The notes beneath the pieces were generated by a model. The model made no database searches. It saw nothing but the letters and a program-made list of their open reading frames with translations, and was not told the DNA's origin. The position numbers and the translations under genes are program-made. From Lysobacteraceae bacterium (GTDB lineage: Bacteria > Pseudomonadota > Gammaproteobacteria > Xanthomonadales > Xanthomonadaceae): a stretch of 20,145 nucleotides of DNA. The DNA lies in NCBI GenBank assembly GCA_004173415.1, contig SEHC01000028.1, positions 1 through 20,145 on the forward strand, in the 5' to 3' direction. Positions 1-8,308 of the stretch are shown one piece after another. Each line of letters opens with the position of its first letter. Position 1 is the first letter of the stretch.

Positions 1-1085
1 AAACGCGCCGTCATCAGGCGGGTGAGCGCTTCATCGATCTCCGCCTCGCGGATCAGGCCCTTGCGCACCGCCACCGGCAGCGCCGCGGCATAGCTTTGCC
101 CGCACTCCAGCTCGGTGCCGTTGCGCACGGCCAGCGCGGAGGCTTCCTCGACCGTGGCCACGATGCGGTGGTTCTTCCAAATGTCGTCGACGGCCCAGCA
201 ATCGGACATGACATAGCCCTTGAAGCCCCAGTCCCGGCGCAGGATGTCCCGCAACAGGAAGCGGCTGGCGCTGGCCGATTCACCGTAGACCCGGTTGTAG
301 GCGCCCATCACCGCATCCACGTCCGCCTGCCTGACCAGCGCTTCGAACGCCGGCAGGTAGGTTTCGTACAGGTCGCGCCGCGAGGGCCGGGCATCGAAGT
401 GGTGGCGATCGGCCTCCGGCCCGCTGTGCACGGCGAAATGCTTGGCGGTTGCATCCAGCTTGCGATAAACCGGATCGTCGCCTTGCAGGCCGCGCACGAA
501 GGCGATGCCCATGCGCGCGGTCAGGTAGGGATCCTCGCCGTAGGTTTCCTGGCCTCGGCCCCAGCGCGGATCGCGGAAGATATTGATGTTGGGCGACCAG
601 AAGGTCAGGCCCTGGTAGCGGCCGCGCTGGCCCTGCGCCGCGAACCAGTGGTGCTTGGCGCGCGCCTCGTCGCTGATGGCGGTGGCCACCTCGTCCATCA
701 ATGGAACATCGAAGGTCGCGGCCATGCCGATGGCTTGCGGGAAGACCGTGGCGCCGCCCGCGCGGGCGACCCCATGCAGGGCCTCGTTCCACCAGTCATA
801 CGCCGGTACGCCCAGGCGTTCGATGGCCGGGGCCGCGTTCTGCATCTGCGCGGCCTTTTCCTCCAGGGTCATGCGCGACACCAGCGCCGCCGCCCGCTCC
901 TCGAAACCCAGGCGGGTGTCCAGCCAGGGTGCTTGCGTGGCCGCTGGGCTGGCCGCTTCAGCCGCGAGCCCCTGGCTCGCCGGCACCGCCACGGTCAACA
1001 GTACGCCCAGCAAGGCGCCGATCACCGGCAGCTTGCGGGAACCGTCGCATGGGCGAACGCGTTCGATGGGGTCACTGGTCTGCAT
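1..1085 (-). CDS. xyl3A: GH3 beta-xylosidase, N-terminal part (3' end off the window)
   Basis: Predicted exo-acting glycoside hydrolase family 3 enzyme releasing xylose from the non-reducing end of xylo-oligosaccharides in the periplasm. The frame stays open to the left edge: 361 complete codons of a protein that is usually close to 900 residues. A hydrophobic stretch at about residues 20-42, after a basic segment, looks like a signal peptide. GH3 landmarks: LVSRMTLEEKAAQM (68-81), NEALHGVAR (100-108), FPQAIGMAATFD (115-126), SPNINIFRDPRWGRGQE (164-180), KHFAVHSGP (215-223) and YVMSDCWAVDDI (291-302). D295 in the last is the expected nucleophile. The start overlaps the GH43 stop by 14 nt, so it is the fourth gene of a translationally coupled operon. 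The xylosidase rather than glucosidase call rests on context and on the NEALHGVAR/SDxWAVDD pattern. The C-terminal GH3 domain cannot be checked here. Confidence 0.9.
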   Translation of the reverse strand, partial: MQTSDPIERVRPCDGSRKLPVIGALLGVLLTVAVPASQGLAAEAASPAATQAPWLDTRLGFEERAAALVSRMTLEEKAAQMQNAAPAIERLGVPAYDWWNEALHGVARAGGATVFPQAIGMAATFDVPLMDEVATAISDEARAKHHWFAAQGQRGRYQGLTFWSPNINIFRDPRWGRGQETYGEDPYLTARMGIAFVRGLQGDDPVYRKLDATAKHFAVHSGPEADRHHFDARPSRRDLYETYLPAFEALVRQADVDAVMGAYNRVYGESASASRFLLRDILRRDWGFKGYVMSDCWAVDDIWKNHRIVATVEEASALAVRNGTELECGQSYAAALPVAVRKGLIREAEIDEALTRLMTAR

Positions 1086-2811
1086 GGTCCTGGCCTCTGT
1101 CGATGGTCGATACACGCGCATGCGGTCCCAGCACGACGCCGATGAAGCCGCCGGCGACATCGGTGCTGAGTACCGTGCCGTCCTCGTGTTGTTTCAGCCA
1201 CTGCCAGCCGGCTCCGGCATTGAAGCCGAAGCTGTAATCGCCGCCATCGCCACTGATCCTGAGTTGCAGCAGTTCCGTGCCGGGGATCGGGGTGGTGGCG
1301 ACGACGCGCCTGCCGAAGCGACTGCTGCGCTCCAGGAACAGCTCCTGGCCGCCGGGTCCTCTCCGCCGGACGCCGAGGAAGTACCAGTGGGTTTCGTTCT
1401 GGAACGCGGCGATGCCGGCCTCGGTCCCGGGTTGCACCGGCAAACGCAGTGCGAGGCTGGCCTCGAAGGCGGTGTGCTGCTGCCGGCGCGCCAGGAACGC
1501 GGGATTGCCCAGCGTGTCCAGGCTTGCGGCCAACGGCGAGATGGCGAGTTGCCCCGGATGGCTGGACAGGTCCGCCCACGCATGCCCCGGCTTCCGCAGG
1601 AACATCCAGGCGCGGTCCAGCGCCTGCTTGTCGAACTCGTCGCGCCAGCTGAAGTTGCCGGACAGCGGCGCCTGCCCGCCGTCGCCGCCCATGAAGCCGG
1701 GCCCCGGGGCGACGTAGGGGATCTCCAGGCCCTGTTCCAGGATGACCGGCCAGCCGTCCTTCCACTGCACCGGCAGCAGGAAGGTTTCCCGGCCGGTGTT
1801 GTAGTGGGTCTGGCCATAGTTGCGGCTGGCCAGGAACGTGGCCCACCAGCGCCCGTCCAAGCCTTCCACCAAGTCGGCATGGCCGGCGTTGGTGATCGGA
1901 TGGGGACGCTCGGCGGGCTGGTCGCGCTGGGTCAGGATGGGGTTGCCGGCATAGGGCAGGTACGGGCCCCATACCTGGCGGCTGCGCAGGATCACCTGTG
2001 AGTGCTGGGGTCCGGTCCCGCCCTCGGCGCAATTGAGGTAGTACCAGCCATCGCGCTTGAAGATGTGCGGCCCTTCGATCCAGATCGGGTTGCTGGACGG
2101 GTCCACGCCGCCGTCGATGAGCACCTCGCGCGGCCCCACCGGGGTCATCGTCGGCAGGTCGAGCTCCTGCATCCAGATCGCGCGGTGCCCGTCGTAACGC
2201 GGCTTGCCCCTCGGCGCGTCGTTGTTGAGCAGGTACACGCGCCCGTCCTCGTCGAAGAACAGCGAGGGATCGATGCCCTCGATGCCCGGCAACCAGACCG
2301 GGTCCGACCATGGCCCCCTGGGATCTCTGGCCGTGGCGATGAAGTTTCCCCCCCGGTCCACCGCGGTGTTGGCCACGTAGAAGATCCCGTCGTGGTACTC
2401 GATGGCAGGCGCGAACACGCCGCGCGAGATACCCAGGCCATCGAAATCCAGCTGCGAAGCGCGATCGATGACATTGCCGATCTGCTTCCAGTGCACCAGG
2501 TCGGTACTTTCGAAAACAGGGATGCTTGGGAAGAAGGCGAAGCTCGAGGTGACCAGGTAGAACCGGTCGCCGGCGCGGGTGATGCTGGGGTCGGGGTGGA
2601 AGCCGGCCAGCACCGGGTTGCGATAGTGGCCCGGCGGTGCCGGCAGGTCGAATACGCGATCGCTGCCCCGATACTCGAACCAGTCGAACAACACCGGGTC
2701 CTGCGCCAGGGCGCGCGGCGCGACCAGGGCGACGGACGCGAACAGGCAGGCCATGCGGATCATCCGCCTGATCCGTTCGGCTGCAACGCAATGCTTGGCT
2801 GGACTTGGCAT
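1072..2811 (-). CDS. GH43 beta-xylosidase / alpha-L-arabinofuranosidase with C-terminal lectin-like domain
   Basis: 579 residues. N-terminal export signal: a basic segment to about residue 19, then ACLFASVALVAPRALAQ with likely cleavage near residue 37. The five-bladed propeller domain follows, with the three expected acidic residues: D74 in HPDPSI (base), D181 in GIDPSLFFD (pKa modulator) and E246 in EGPHIFK (acid). From about residue 375 (WRDEFDKQALDRAW) to the end is a beta-sandwich domain of the GH43_C2 type. The architecture fits the xylosidase/arabinofuranosidase subfamilies (GH43_12-like); sequence alone does not settle which bond it cuts. The ATG at 2811 is preceded by GAGGA at 5-nt spacing, and that Shine-Dalgarno overlaps the TGA of the esterase gene upstream. 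Its own stop lies inside the start of the GH3 gene. Probable role: removal of arabinose or xylose decorations from imported oligosaccharides. Confidence 0.93.
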   Translation of the reverse strand: MPSPAKHCVAAERIRRMIRMACLFASVALVAPRALAQDPVLFDWFEYRGSDRVFDLPAPPGHYRNPVLAGFHPDPSITRAGDRFYLVTSSFAFFPSIPVFESTDLVHWKQIGNVIDRASQLDFDGLGISRGVFAPAIEYHDGIFYVANTAVDRGGNFIATARDPRGPWSDPVWLPGIEGIDPSLFFDEDGRVYLLNNDAPRGKPRYDGHRAIWMQELDLPTMTPVGPREVLIDGGVDPSSNPIWIEGPHIFKRDGWYYLNCAEGGTGPQHSQVILRSRQVWGPYLPYAGNPILTQRDQPAERPHPITNAGHADLVEGLDGRWWATFLASRNYGQTHYNTGRETFLLPVQWKDGWPVILEQGLEIPYVAPGPGFMGGDGGQAPLSGNFSWRDEFDKQALDRAWMFLRKPGHAWADLSSHPGQLAISPLAASLDTLGNPAFLARRQQHTAFEASLALRLPVQPGTEAGIAAFQNETHWYFLGVRRRGPGGQELFLERSSRFGRRVVATTPIPGTELLQLRISGDGGDYSFGFNAGAGWQWLKQHEDGTVLSTDVAGGFIGVVLGPHARVSTIDRGQDHADQ

Positions 2812-2819
2812 CAGGGTCC

Positions 2820-4805
2820 TCAGGGCAGGTTGATTTCGAAGGGACCGACCGGCAGGCCGGCGCGATCGAAAAGATTGAGTACGGGGTTGTCGGCCCAGCC
2901 GTAGCGGACCCGGGTGGGACGGACCGGCAATGCGGAGCGCAGCACTACTTCCGGTCCCTCGATCCGCCCGCTGGCGTATTGGCAGCTGGCCACTTCATCG
3001 CCACACAGTTCGAAGCCCACCGGGCCATCCGCGCCGTAGGCCACCAGGTCCGCATCGAGGTCCCCGAAGCGGACCACGATCGCATCGCCCCGCCGGCTGG
3101 CTGACAGGGGAACCGGACCCGCGGCCGACACTGCCTCGCCGTAGACCAGCTGGCGGGCCGCGCGCGCCAGCCTGCGACCCAGTTCCTGCTTGTTCGGCGG
3201 GTGGATGTCGTAGCGGTCGCCCAGGTCCACCGCAGTGACCAGGGCCATCTGCGGATCCGCGTCCGCCACTCGCCGCTGCGCCTCGCGCAGGCTCGCCCAA
3301 CCGCTTTCGCCCGGGGCGGAGGCGGGAGTGCCATAACCGGCCAGCTGGACCACCAGGACAGGCAGGCCGCTGCCGAAACGGGCGCGCCATCCGTTGCTCA
3401 AGCGGCGCAGCAGGTCGGCGTACTGGTCGGGCTCGCCGGTGTTGGATTCGCCCTGGTACCAGAGCACGCCGCGCAGGCCATAGCGGCCCAGGGGCGCGAT
3501 CATGCCGTTGTGCAGTGTCGAAACGCCTCCGGCCGATTGCCAGGGCACACCGGGGGGCGAATCGCCCTCGGGCGCGACGCGATATTCCCAGCCGCCCAGG
3601 GCCACCCTGGATCCGTCCTGCAACAGCAGCCGGTAAGCGGAGGCCGGACCCTGCATCCCGCCCTCCCGCCAGGTATCGAGCACGTTGATGACGACCCGGT
3701 TCCGGCCTTCCTTCAGCAACCCGGAAGGCAGCGGGTATCGGCGCGCCGACCCGGGGTCGTAGCTGCCACCCACCGCAACCCCGTTGACCCAGGTCATGTC
3801 GGTTTCGTCCAGCGCGCCGAGTTCCAGCACCGCTTCCTGCCGCGCCTGTTCCGGGGTGAGCTCGAAGCCGGTGCGGAACCAGACCATGCCATCGAAGTGG
3901 GCCAGTGCCGGTTCGTTCCAGTGCTCCCAGGGACCGAGTTCCGCAGGCGCCGCGCGCCACGTGCAGTCCGGCGCGTCCGACCCGCTCCACGGCCGGTCAT
4001 CTGCGGCGTTGCCGGCACGCTGCTGCCACCATCCTGCCCAGGCCTCGCCCCAGCGCCGGGCCGCGCCGAGGGGGTCCCTGGCGTACACCGCGAGCACCTC
4101 CAGCGATTCCCGGTAGCGTGGCTCCGATTCCAGTGCCTCGGGATCGATCCAGGCCTGGATGCGCGAACCGCCCCATGAGGCATCGATCAGGCCCATCGGC
4201 ACGTCGACGCTCTTCTGCAGTTCCCGCGCGAAGTAGAAGCAGGCGGCGGAGAAGTCCCGCAAGGTTTCCGCATCGACCTTCTGCCATTGCGCCGGCGCGG
4301 CAAGAACTTCGACCGGCATCGGGCTTGCCGCTTTCGGCACGGTCAGCAGGCGCAGGGTGGGCGCCCGGGCGTTGGCCAGTTCGGATTCCGCATCCAGCGC
4401 GCGCCACACCGGCAACTCCATGTTCGACTGTCCCGAGCACAGCCAGACATCGCCCACCAGCAGGTCGGGCACCGACTGCGTCCTCACCCCGTCGCTGGCG
4501 ACCAGCAGGTGCGGTCCGCCGGCGGGCAAGGCCGGCAACAGCAGTTCCCAGGTTCCCGCCGGCTTGGATCGGGTGCGCGCCTGGTGCCCGTCCAGGCTCA
4601 CCTGCACCTCCCGTCCGGGCGGCGCGTGTCCCCTGATCCGGATGGGCTGGTCGCGTTGCAGCACGCCGTGCTGCTGGAACATGGGATCGAGCAACGCAGC
4701 TTCGCCCACGCCCTGCGCGTGCAGCGGGCGCGCGTGCAACAGGGCCACGGCCGCGAGCATCGCGACCAGCCAACGCGCCATCTGGCCGATATACGGATCC
4801 CTCAT
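2820..4805 (-). CDS. Sialate O-acetylesterase-family SGNH esterase, probable acetyl-xylan esterase
   Basis: 661 residues. Signal-peptide-like start: RWLVAMLAAVALLHARPLHAQ at 11-31. A beta-sandwich domain leads to the SGNH block I motif CSGQSNMELP (123-132) with S127 as nucleophile. The Asp-His pair is in DIHPPNK, D533 and H535. Between them sits a jelly-roll-like insertion (about 260-400, with WFRTGFELTPEQ and ELGALDETDMTWVNG), common in the SIAE family, then RGVLWYQGESNTGEPDQY (SGNH block III-like). Sialic acid is unlikely as substrate in this locus; the family member in Xanthomonas xylan clusters is treated as an acetyl-xylan esterase (axeX type), so xylan deacetylation is the inference. 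The start codon overlaps the GH67 stop in an ATGA arrangement, so translation is coupled. The reading frame also stays open far upstream inside GH67, but that part carries no family sequence. A second Met at residue 9 is an alternative start. Confidence 0.9.
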   Translation of the reverse strand: MRDPYIGQMARWLVAMLAAVALLHARPLHAQGVGEAALLDPMFQQHGVLQRDQPIRIRGHAPPGREVQVSLDGHQARTRSKPAGTWELLLPALPAGGPHLLVASDGVRTQSVPDLLVGDVWLCSGQSNMELPVWRALDAESELANARAPTLRLLTVPKAASPMPVEVLAAPAQWQKVDAETLRDFSAACFYFARELQKSVDVPMGLIDASWGGSRIQAWIDPEALESEPRYRESLEVLAVYARDPLGAARRWGEAWAGWWQQRAGNAADDRPWSGSDAPDCTWRAAPAELGPWEHWNEPALAHFDGMVWFRTGFELTPEQARQEAVLELGALDETDMTWVNGVAVGGSYDPGSARRYPLPSGLLKEGRNRVVINVLDTWREGGMQGPASAYRLLLQDGSRVALGGWEYRVAPEGDSPPGVPWQSAGGVSTLHNGMIAPLGRYGLRGVLWYQGESNTGEPDQYADLLRRLSNGWRARFGSGLPVLVVQLAGYGTPASAPGESGWASLREAQRRVADADPQMALVTAVDLGDRYDIHPPNKQELGRRLARAARQLVYGEAVSAAGPVPLSASRRGDAIVVRFGDLDADLVAYGADGPVGFELCGDEVASCQYASGRIEGPEVVLRSALPVRPTRVRYGWADNPVLNLFDRAGLPVGPFEINLP

Positions 4806-7003
4806 CTTCCATCCCCCGGCGCGAAAGGAAATTCCAGCGCCTTGTAGTAGTCGAGCGACTGCGCCGGCGGCGCGAACCCGGCAGGCAGCGGCTGCCCAGA
4901 GACATGCTGGAAATAGGCGATGCTGGCGTCGCGCCACCATTGCGCTTCGCGCTCCTGGATGGAGAGGAAGGCACTGACCTGGGCGTGGCGTTCGTCGTCG
5001 ACATACCCAGCCAACCCTTCCCAGGTAGCCCGCATCCGCCGCACCCGGGCCACGCCACGCGTGTAGCGGAACACGAGTTCGTCCCACAGGATCCGGCCCG
5101 ACTGCGTCCGGTAGTCCCAGGGCACATGGTGGAACCACAGCAGCAGATCCTCCGGCACGAGCGCCGGATCCCCGAACTGCCGGGCCAGTGCAGACGGATA
5201 CTGGGCCACCGCATTGCTGCCGCGGGGGGTCCTGTCGAAACCGATCCCGTCGCGGTCGGCGCGGTGGTAATAGACCGAAGTCCAGTCGGCGCGCGGACCG
5301 CCTTCCACCCACGGCCCCGGCCCGTAGTGATGCCCCCGCGCCATCACGTGGTGCAGGCCGAGTGGCGTCATGTAGTCCACCACCGCATGGCGCGAACCCA
5401 TCATCATCTCCACCACCGGGGCCACGAAACGCGGGTCGTTGGAGAAGGTCATCCTGGCCCAGTCGGCGGCGATCTCGCGGGAATCGCTGGCCGGATCCCA
5501 GGCCAGGCGGCCGAAGGCATACCAGTTGGCCTGGTCGAAATGGGAACCGCTCCAGTTGCGGTCGGAGCCGATGTTGGCCACGCCCGCCATTCCGTTTAAG
5601 GCCGCGGCGTCGGCCCGACCGAGGAGAACCTCGGCCACGGTCACGTGCCTGTCCCGCGCCTGGGTATCGGCATCGAGCGTCTCTTCGTAGAGCGGCCCCA
5701 GGTAGGCCAGATGGGTGGCGAAACCGAGGTATTCCTTGGTGATCTGGAATTCCACCATCAGGTTGGTGGCGGGCAAGGCACCGAACAGCGGATGCAACGG
5801 CTCGCGCGGCTGGAAGTCGATCGGCCCGTTCTTCACCTGCAGCAGGACGTTCGGCCTGAACTTGCCGTCGAGCGGCACGAACTCCTGGTGGGCCTGCATG
5901 GCCCGGTCGACAGGTTGCTCGTGCGAATAGACGAACGCGCGCCACATCACCACGCCGCCGTGCGGCGCCAGCGCATCGGCGAGCAGGTTAGCGCCCTGGG
6001 CATGCGTCCTGCCGTAGTCCTGCGGCCCGGGCTGGCCTTCGGAATTGGCCTTGACCAGCAGGCCGCCGAAATCGGGGATGGTCCGGTAGATCTCGTCGGC
6101 CTTGTCCCGCCACCAACGCTGCACGCCCGGATCCAGTGGATCGGCCGTCGGCAGGCCACCGATTTCCATCGGCGCGCTGAAGCGCGCGCTCAGGAACACG
6201 CGGACGCCATAGGGGCGGAATACATCGGCCAGGACCGCGGCTTTCGCCAGGTAAGTGCTGCCCAGGCTCCGCGCGTTGGCATTGACGTTGTTGAGCACGG
6301 TCCCGTTGATGCCCAGCGATGCGTTGGCACGCGCGTAATCGACATAGCGCGGGTCCACGTAGCCGGGCAGTTTGTGCCAGTCCCATAGCGAAGCGCCCGA
6401 GTAACCACGCTCCACGTACCCATCCAGGTTGTCCCAATGGTTGAGCACCCGCAGCTTCAGGCGCGGCGCCTGGCGCAGTTCCAGCCGATCCGTCGACTGC
6501 CCCGTCTGCAGCAGGCGCAGGTAATGGAACACGCCATACAGCACGCCGATGTCCTCGGGCGCGGCGATCACGGTGGTCGTACGACCCTCGAGTTCCATGC
6601 TGCGGAGCAGATAGCCCTCGGGACCCAGGTGGTCGAGGTCCAGCCCGAGACGGGCGATGAGCGGCGATGATGTCGCGCTGCCGATTACCACGGCACCATC
6701 GCGGGTCACGACCGGTGACGCCGGCGGCGACGCACCCAGCAGGCCGCCCAGGCCCCGCTGCAGTTCGGAACGGGCCGCGGCGAGCACCGGTCCTTGTTCC
6801 GCGTTCGCCACCAGCTCGGTCGCCCGCGCGCGGTATGCCGGCACGCGCTCGGCGGCGAGTGGACGATAGCGCAGCCACAGGTCGTACCCATCCTCGGCCC
6901 ACGCGGCATGCACGCCGAGGCCGGGTAGCAACGACAACGCCGCCGCGACCAGTGCTGGCCCCCATCGGGCCCGGCGTTCCCGCCCCATCGACCGGTCGCG
7001 CAT
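4802..7003 (-). CDS. agu67A: GH67 alpha-glucuronidase (xylan side chains)
   Basis: 733 residues, the usual GH67 size. Removes (4-O-methyl)glucuronic acid from the non-reducing-end xylose of glucuronoxylo-oligosaccharides; predicted periplasmic from the signal peptide RRARWGPALVAAALSLLPG...AWA near 10-35. Order: N-terminal beta-sandwich with the typical opening EDGYDLWLRYRP, then the central barrel with HWDNLDG, ERGYSG and RANASLGINGTVLNNVN, then the C-terminal helical domain. Expected catalytic residues by comparison with characterised GH67 enzymes: E322 in KANSEGQPGP (acid), with D396 in KNGPIDFQ and E418 in EFQITKEYLG (base pair). I chose the ATG at 7003 because GAGG lies 4 nt upstream and because the open frame before it covers the operator; a start at 6988 is possible. 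First gene of the four-gene hydrolase operon, 137 nt from the divergent regulator gene, with a xyl-box 24 nt before its start. Confidence 0.96.
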   Translation of the reverse strand: MRDRSMGRERRARWGPALVAAALSLLPGLGVHAAWAEDGYDLWLRYRPLAAERVPAYRARATELVANAEQGPVLAAARSELQRGLGGLLGASPPASPVVTRDGAVVIGSATSSPLIARLGLDLDHLGPEGYLLRSMELEGRTTTVIAAPEDIGVLYGVFHYLRLLQTGQSTDRLELRQAPRLKLRVLNHWDNLDGYVERGYSGASLWDWHKLPGYVDPRYVDYARANASLGINGTVLNNVNANARSLGSTYLAKAAVLADVFRPYGVRVFLSARFSAPMEIGGLPTADPLDPGVQRWWRDKADEIYRTIPDFGGLLVKANSEGQPGPQDYGRTHAQGANLLADALAPHGGVVMWRAFVYSHEQPVDRAMQAHQEFVPLDGKFRPNVLLQVKNGPIDFQPREPLHPLFGALPATNLMVEFQITKEYLGFATHLAYLGPLYEETLDADTQARDRHVTVAEVLLGRADAAALNGMAGVANIGSDRNWSGSHFDQANWYAFGRLAWDPASDSREIAADWARMTFSNDPRFVAPVVEMMMGSRHAVVDYMTPLGLHHVMARGHHYGPGPWVEGGPRADWTSVYYHRADRDGIGFDRTPRGSNAVAQYPSALARQFGDPALVPEDLLLWFHHVPWDYRTQSGRILWDELVFRYTRGVARVRRMRATWEGLAGYVDDERHAQVSAFLSIQEREAQWWRDASIAYFQHVSGQPLPAGFAPPAQSLDYYKALEFPFAPGDGR

Positions 7004-7027
7004 GCGGCCTCGCCCCCGGCTAATCGC

Positions 7028-7041
7028 TGTTAGCGGTACCA
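7028..7041 (-). promoter_or_regulatory. xyl-box operator in front of the GH67 operon
   Basis: Reads TGTTAGCGGTACCA on the plus strand, TGGTACCGCTAACA on the minus strand. It differs by one base from the palindromic consensus TGGTAGCGCTAACA seen at 19810. It lies 24 nt before the GH67 ATG, in the 137-nt gap shared with the lacI-type gene, so it could govern both directions. Placement near the transcript start of the hydrolase operon fits a repressor operator. That XylR binds it is an inference from family, spacing and recurrence. Confidence 0.8.
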
Positions 7042-7140
7042 TCCGCACCAGCGATCCGTACAATCCGGACCCCGCGCCGATGCCTCGTTCCCCGCTCATG
7101 GGAGAGTGGCCCGCCCGGCCCGACCATCCGCCAAACCAAG

Positions 7141-8226
7141 GTGCCCGCGTTGGAGAAACCCAAGAAGGCCGTGCGACGCAAGGGACGCGCGGTGACCATC
7201 GATGAAGTCGCTGCGCTTGCCGGGGTCTCCCCCATGACCGTTTCGCGGGTGATCAACGGCCAGGGCAAAGTGCGGGACTCGACCCGCGACAAGGTGATGC
7301 GGGCGGTCCAGGAACTGGGCTATACGCCCAACCTGGCGGCCAGTTCCCTGGCCGCGGCCCAGCACACCCGCATCGCCCTGATCTATACCAATCCCAGCTC
7401 GGCCTACCTGCAGGAACTCCTGGTCGGTGCGCTCAGCGGCGCGGCCCGCACCGCCGCCCAACTGGTGATCGACACCTGGGACCATCTCACCGCGACCGAG
7501 CAGCGCAATGCGGCCCGCGTCCTGGCCAAGACCGTGGCCGGGGTCATCCTGCCGCCGCCGCTTTGCGAGTCCAAGGCGGTGATCAAGGAGTTCGTCAGCG
7601 CCGGGGTGCCGGTGGTATCGATCGCCTCGGGCCGCTTCAGTGACGAGATCTCCTGCGTGCGCATCGACGATTTCCGCGCCAGCAAGGAGATCACTGCGCA
7701 CCTGATCGCCCAGGGACACACCCGCATCGGCTACATCAAGGGCAATCCCGACCAGACCGCCAGCGCGCACCGTTTCGAGGGTTTCCAGGCCGCCCTGGCC
7801 GAGGCCGGGATCGCCTTCGACCGCAGCCTGGTCGAGCAGGGCTATTTCACCTACCGGTCCGGCCTGGACGCCAGCGAAAAACTGCTGGCCCGCAAGCCGG
7901 CGCCCACCGCCATCTTCGCCAGCAACGACGACATGGCCGCGGCCGCCATTTCCGTCGCCCATCGCAAGGGGCTCGACGTGCCGCGCGACCTGTCGGTGGT
8001 GGGCTTCGACGATACCTTCGCCGCGACCACGGTGTGGCCGGAACTGACCACCATCCACCAGCCGGTCTCGGACATGGCGGACTCGGCCATCGACATACTC
8101 CTGCGAACCATACGCAGCAAGGACCGCAGCACCCGCATGGTCGTCGACCACGTGGCGTCGTACCAGCTGATCCGCCGCGATTCCGTCGCACCGCCGCTGG
8201 CGCCGAAGCGGCCGCGGAAAGCCTGA
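7141..8226 (+). CDS. xylR: LacI-family transcriptional regulator, probable xylan/xylose repressor
   Basis: 361 residues from a GTG start. N-terminal LacI helix-turn-helix TIDEVAALAGVSPMTVSRVING (19-40), then the hinge region with YTPNLAASSLA (61-71), then a periplasmic-binding-protein-like sensor domain with typical segments RIALIYTNPSSAYLQELLVG, GHTRIGYIKGNPDQTASAHR, FASNDDMAAAAI and VPRDLSVVGFDDT. Cytoplasmic DNA-binding regulator. It sits divergent to the hydrolase operon, and three matching 14-bp boxes stand before the three transport and degradation units, so it is the obvious candidate to bind them; the ligand (xylose or a xylo-oligosaccharide) is unknown. No clear Shine-Dalgarno precedes the GTG. 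In-frame GTG codons at 7171 and 7192 are alternatives that keep the whole HTH. Convergent with the symporter gene. Confidence 0.93.
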   Translation: MPALEKPKKAVRRKGRAVTIDEVAALAGVSPMTVSRVINGQGKVRDSTRDKVMRAVQELGYTPNLAASSLAAAQHTRIALIYTNPSSAYLQELLVGALSGAARTAAQLVIDTWDHLTATEQRNAARVLAKTVAGVILPPPLCESKAVIKEFVSAGVPVVSIASGRFSDEISCVRIDDFRASKEITAHLIAQGHTRIGYIKGNPDQTASAHRFEGFQAALAEAGIAFDRSLVEQGYFTYRSGLDASEKLLARKPAPTAIFASNDDMAAAAISVAHRKGLDVPRDLSVVGFDDTFAATTVWPELTTIHQPVSDMADSAIDILLRTIRSKDRSTRMVVDHVASYQLIRRDSVAPPLAPKRPRKA

Positions 8227-8270
8227 TCGCCCGCTACCGCGTGGCGCCCGCGCGCGGCCACGCGGGCGAT
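8226..8270. terminator. Long GC-rich hairpin between convergent genes, possible bidirectional terminator
   Basis: Arms ATCGCCCG (8226-8233) and CGGGCGAT (8263-8270), plus inner arms CGTGGC (8240-8245) and GCCACG (8257-8262). A 6-nt bulge sits on the left side and the loop is 11 nt. It begins at the last base of the xylR stop codon and lies 38 nt past the end of the symporter gene. No U-tract follows on either strand, so it is not a textbook intrinsic terminator, although its place between two convergent gene ends suggests one. Confidence 0.4.
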
Positions 8271-8308
8271 AGCCTGGCTGTTGTCGTGCGCGCAGGGCCA
8301 TGGCAGGG

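Noticed and set aside
655..2001. 448-codon plus-strand open frame opposite the GH3 and GH43 genes
   Set aside because: Antisense shadow of two genes with clear catalytic motifs; low-complexity Ala/Gly/Arg-rich product.
4806..5945. Possible fusion extending the esterase upstream by about 380 residues
   Set aside because: The extension is an alternative frame of GH67 rich in Arg and Gly, and the esterase has its own signal peptide and start at 4805.
7004..7099. 32-residue N-terminal extension of GH67 to an ATG at 7099
   Set aside because: It would put the operator inside the coding region and place a non-signal segment before a good signal peptide; the ATG at 7003 has a GAGG ribosome site.
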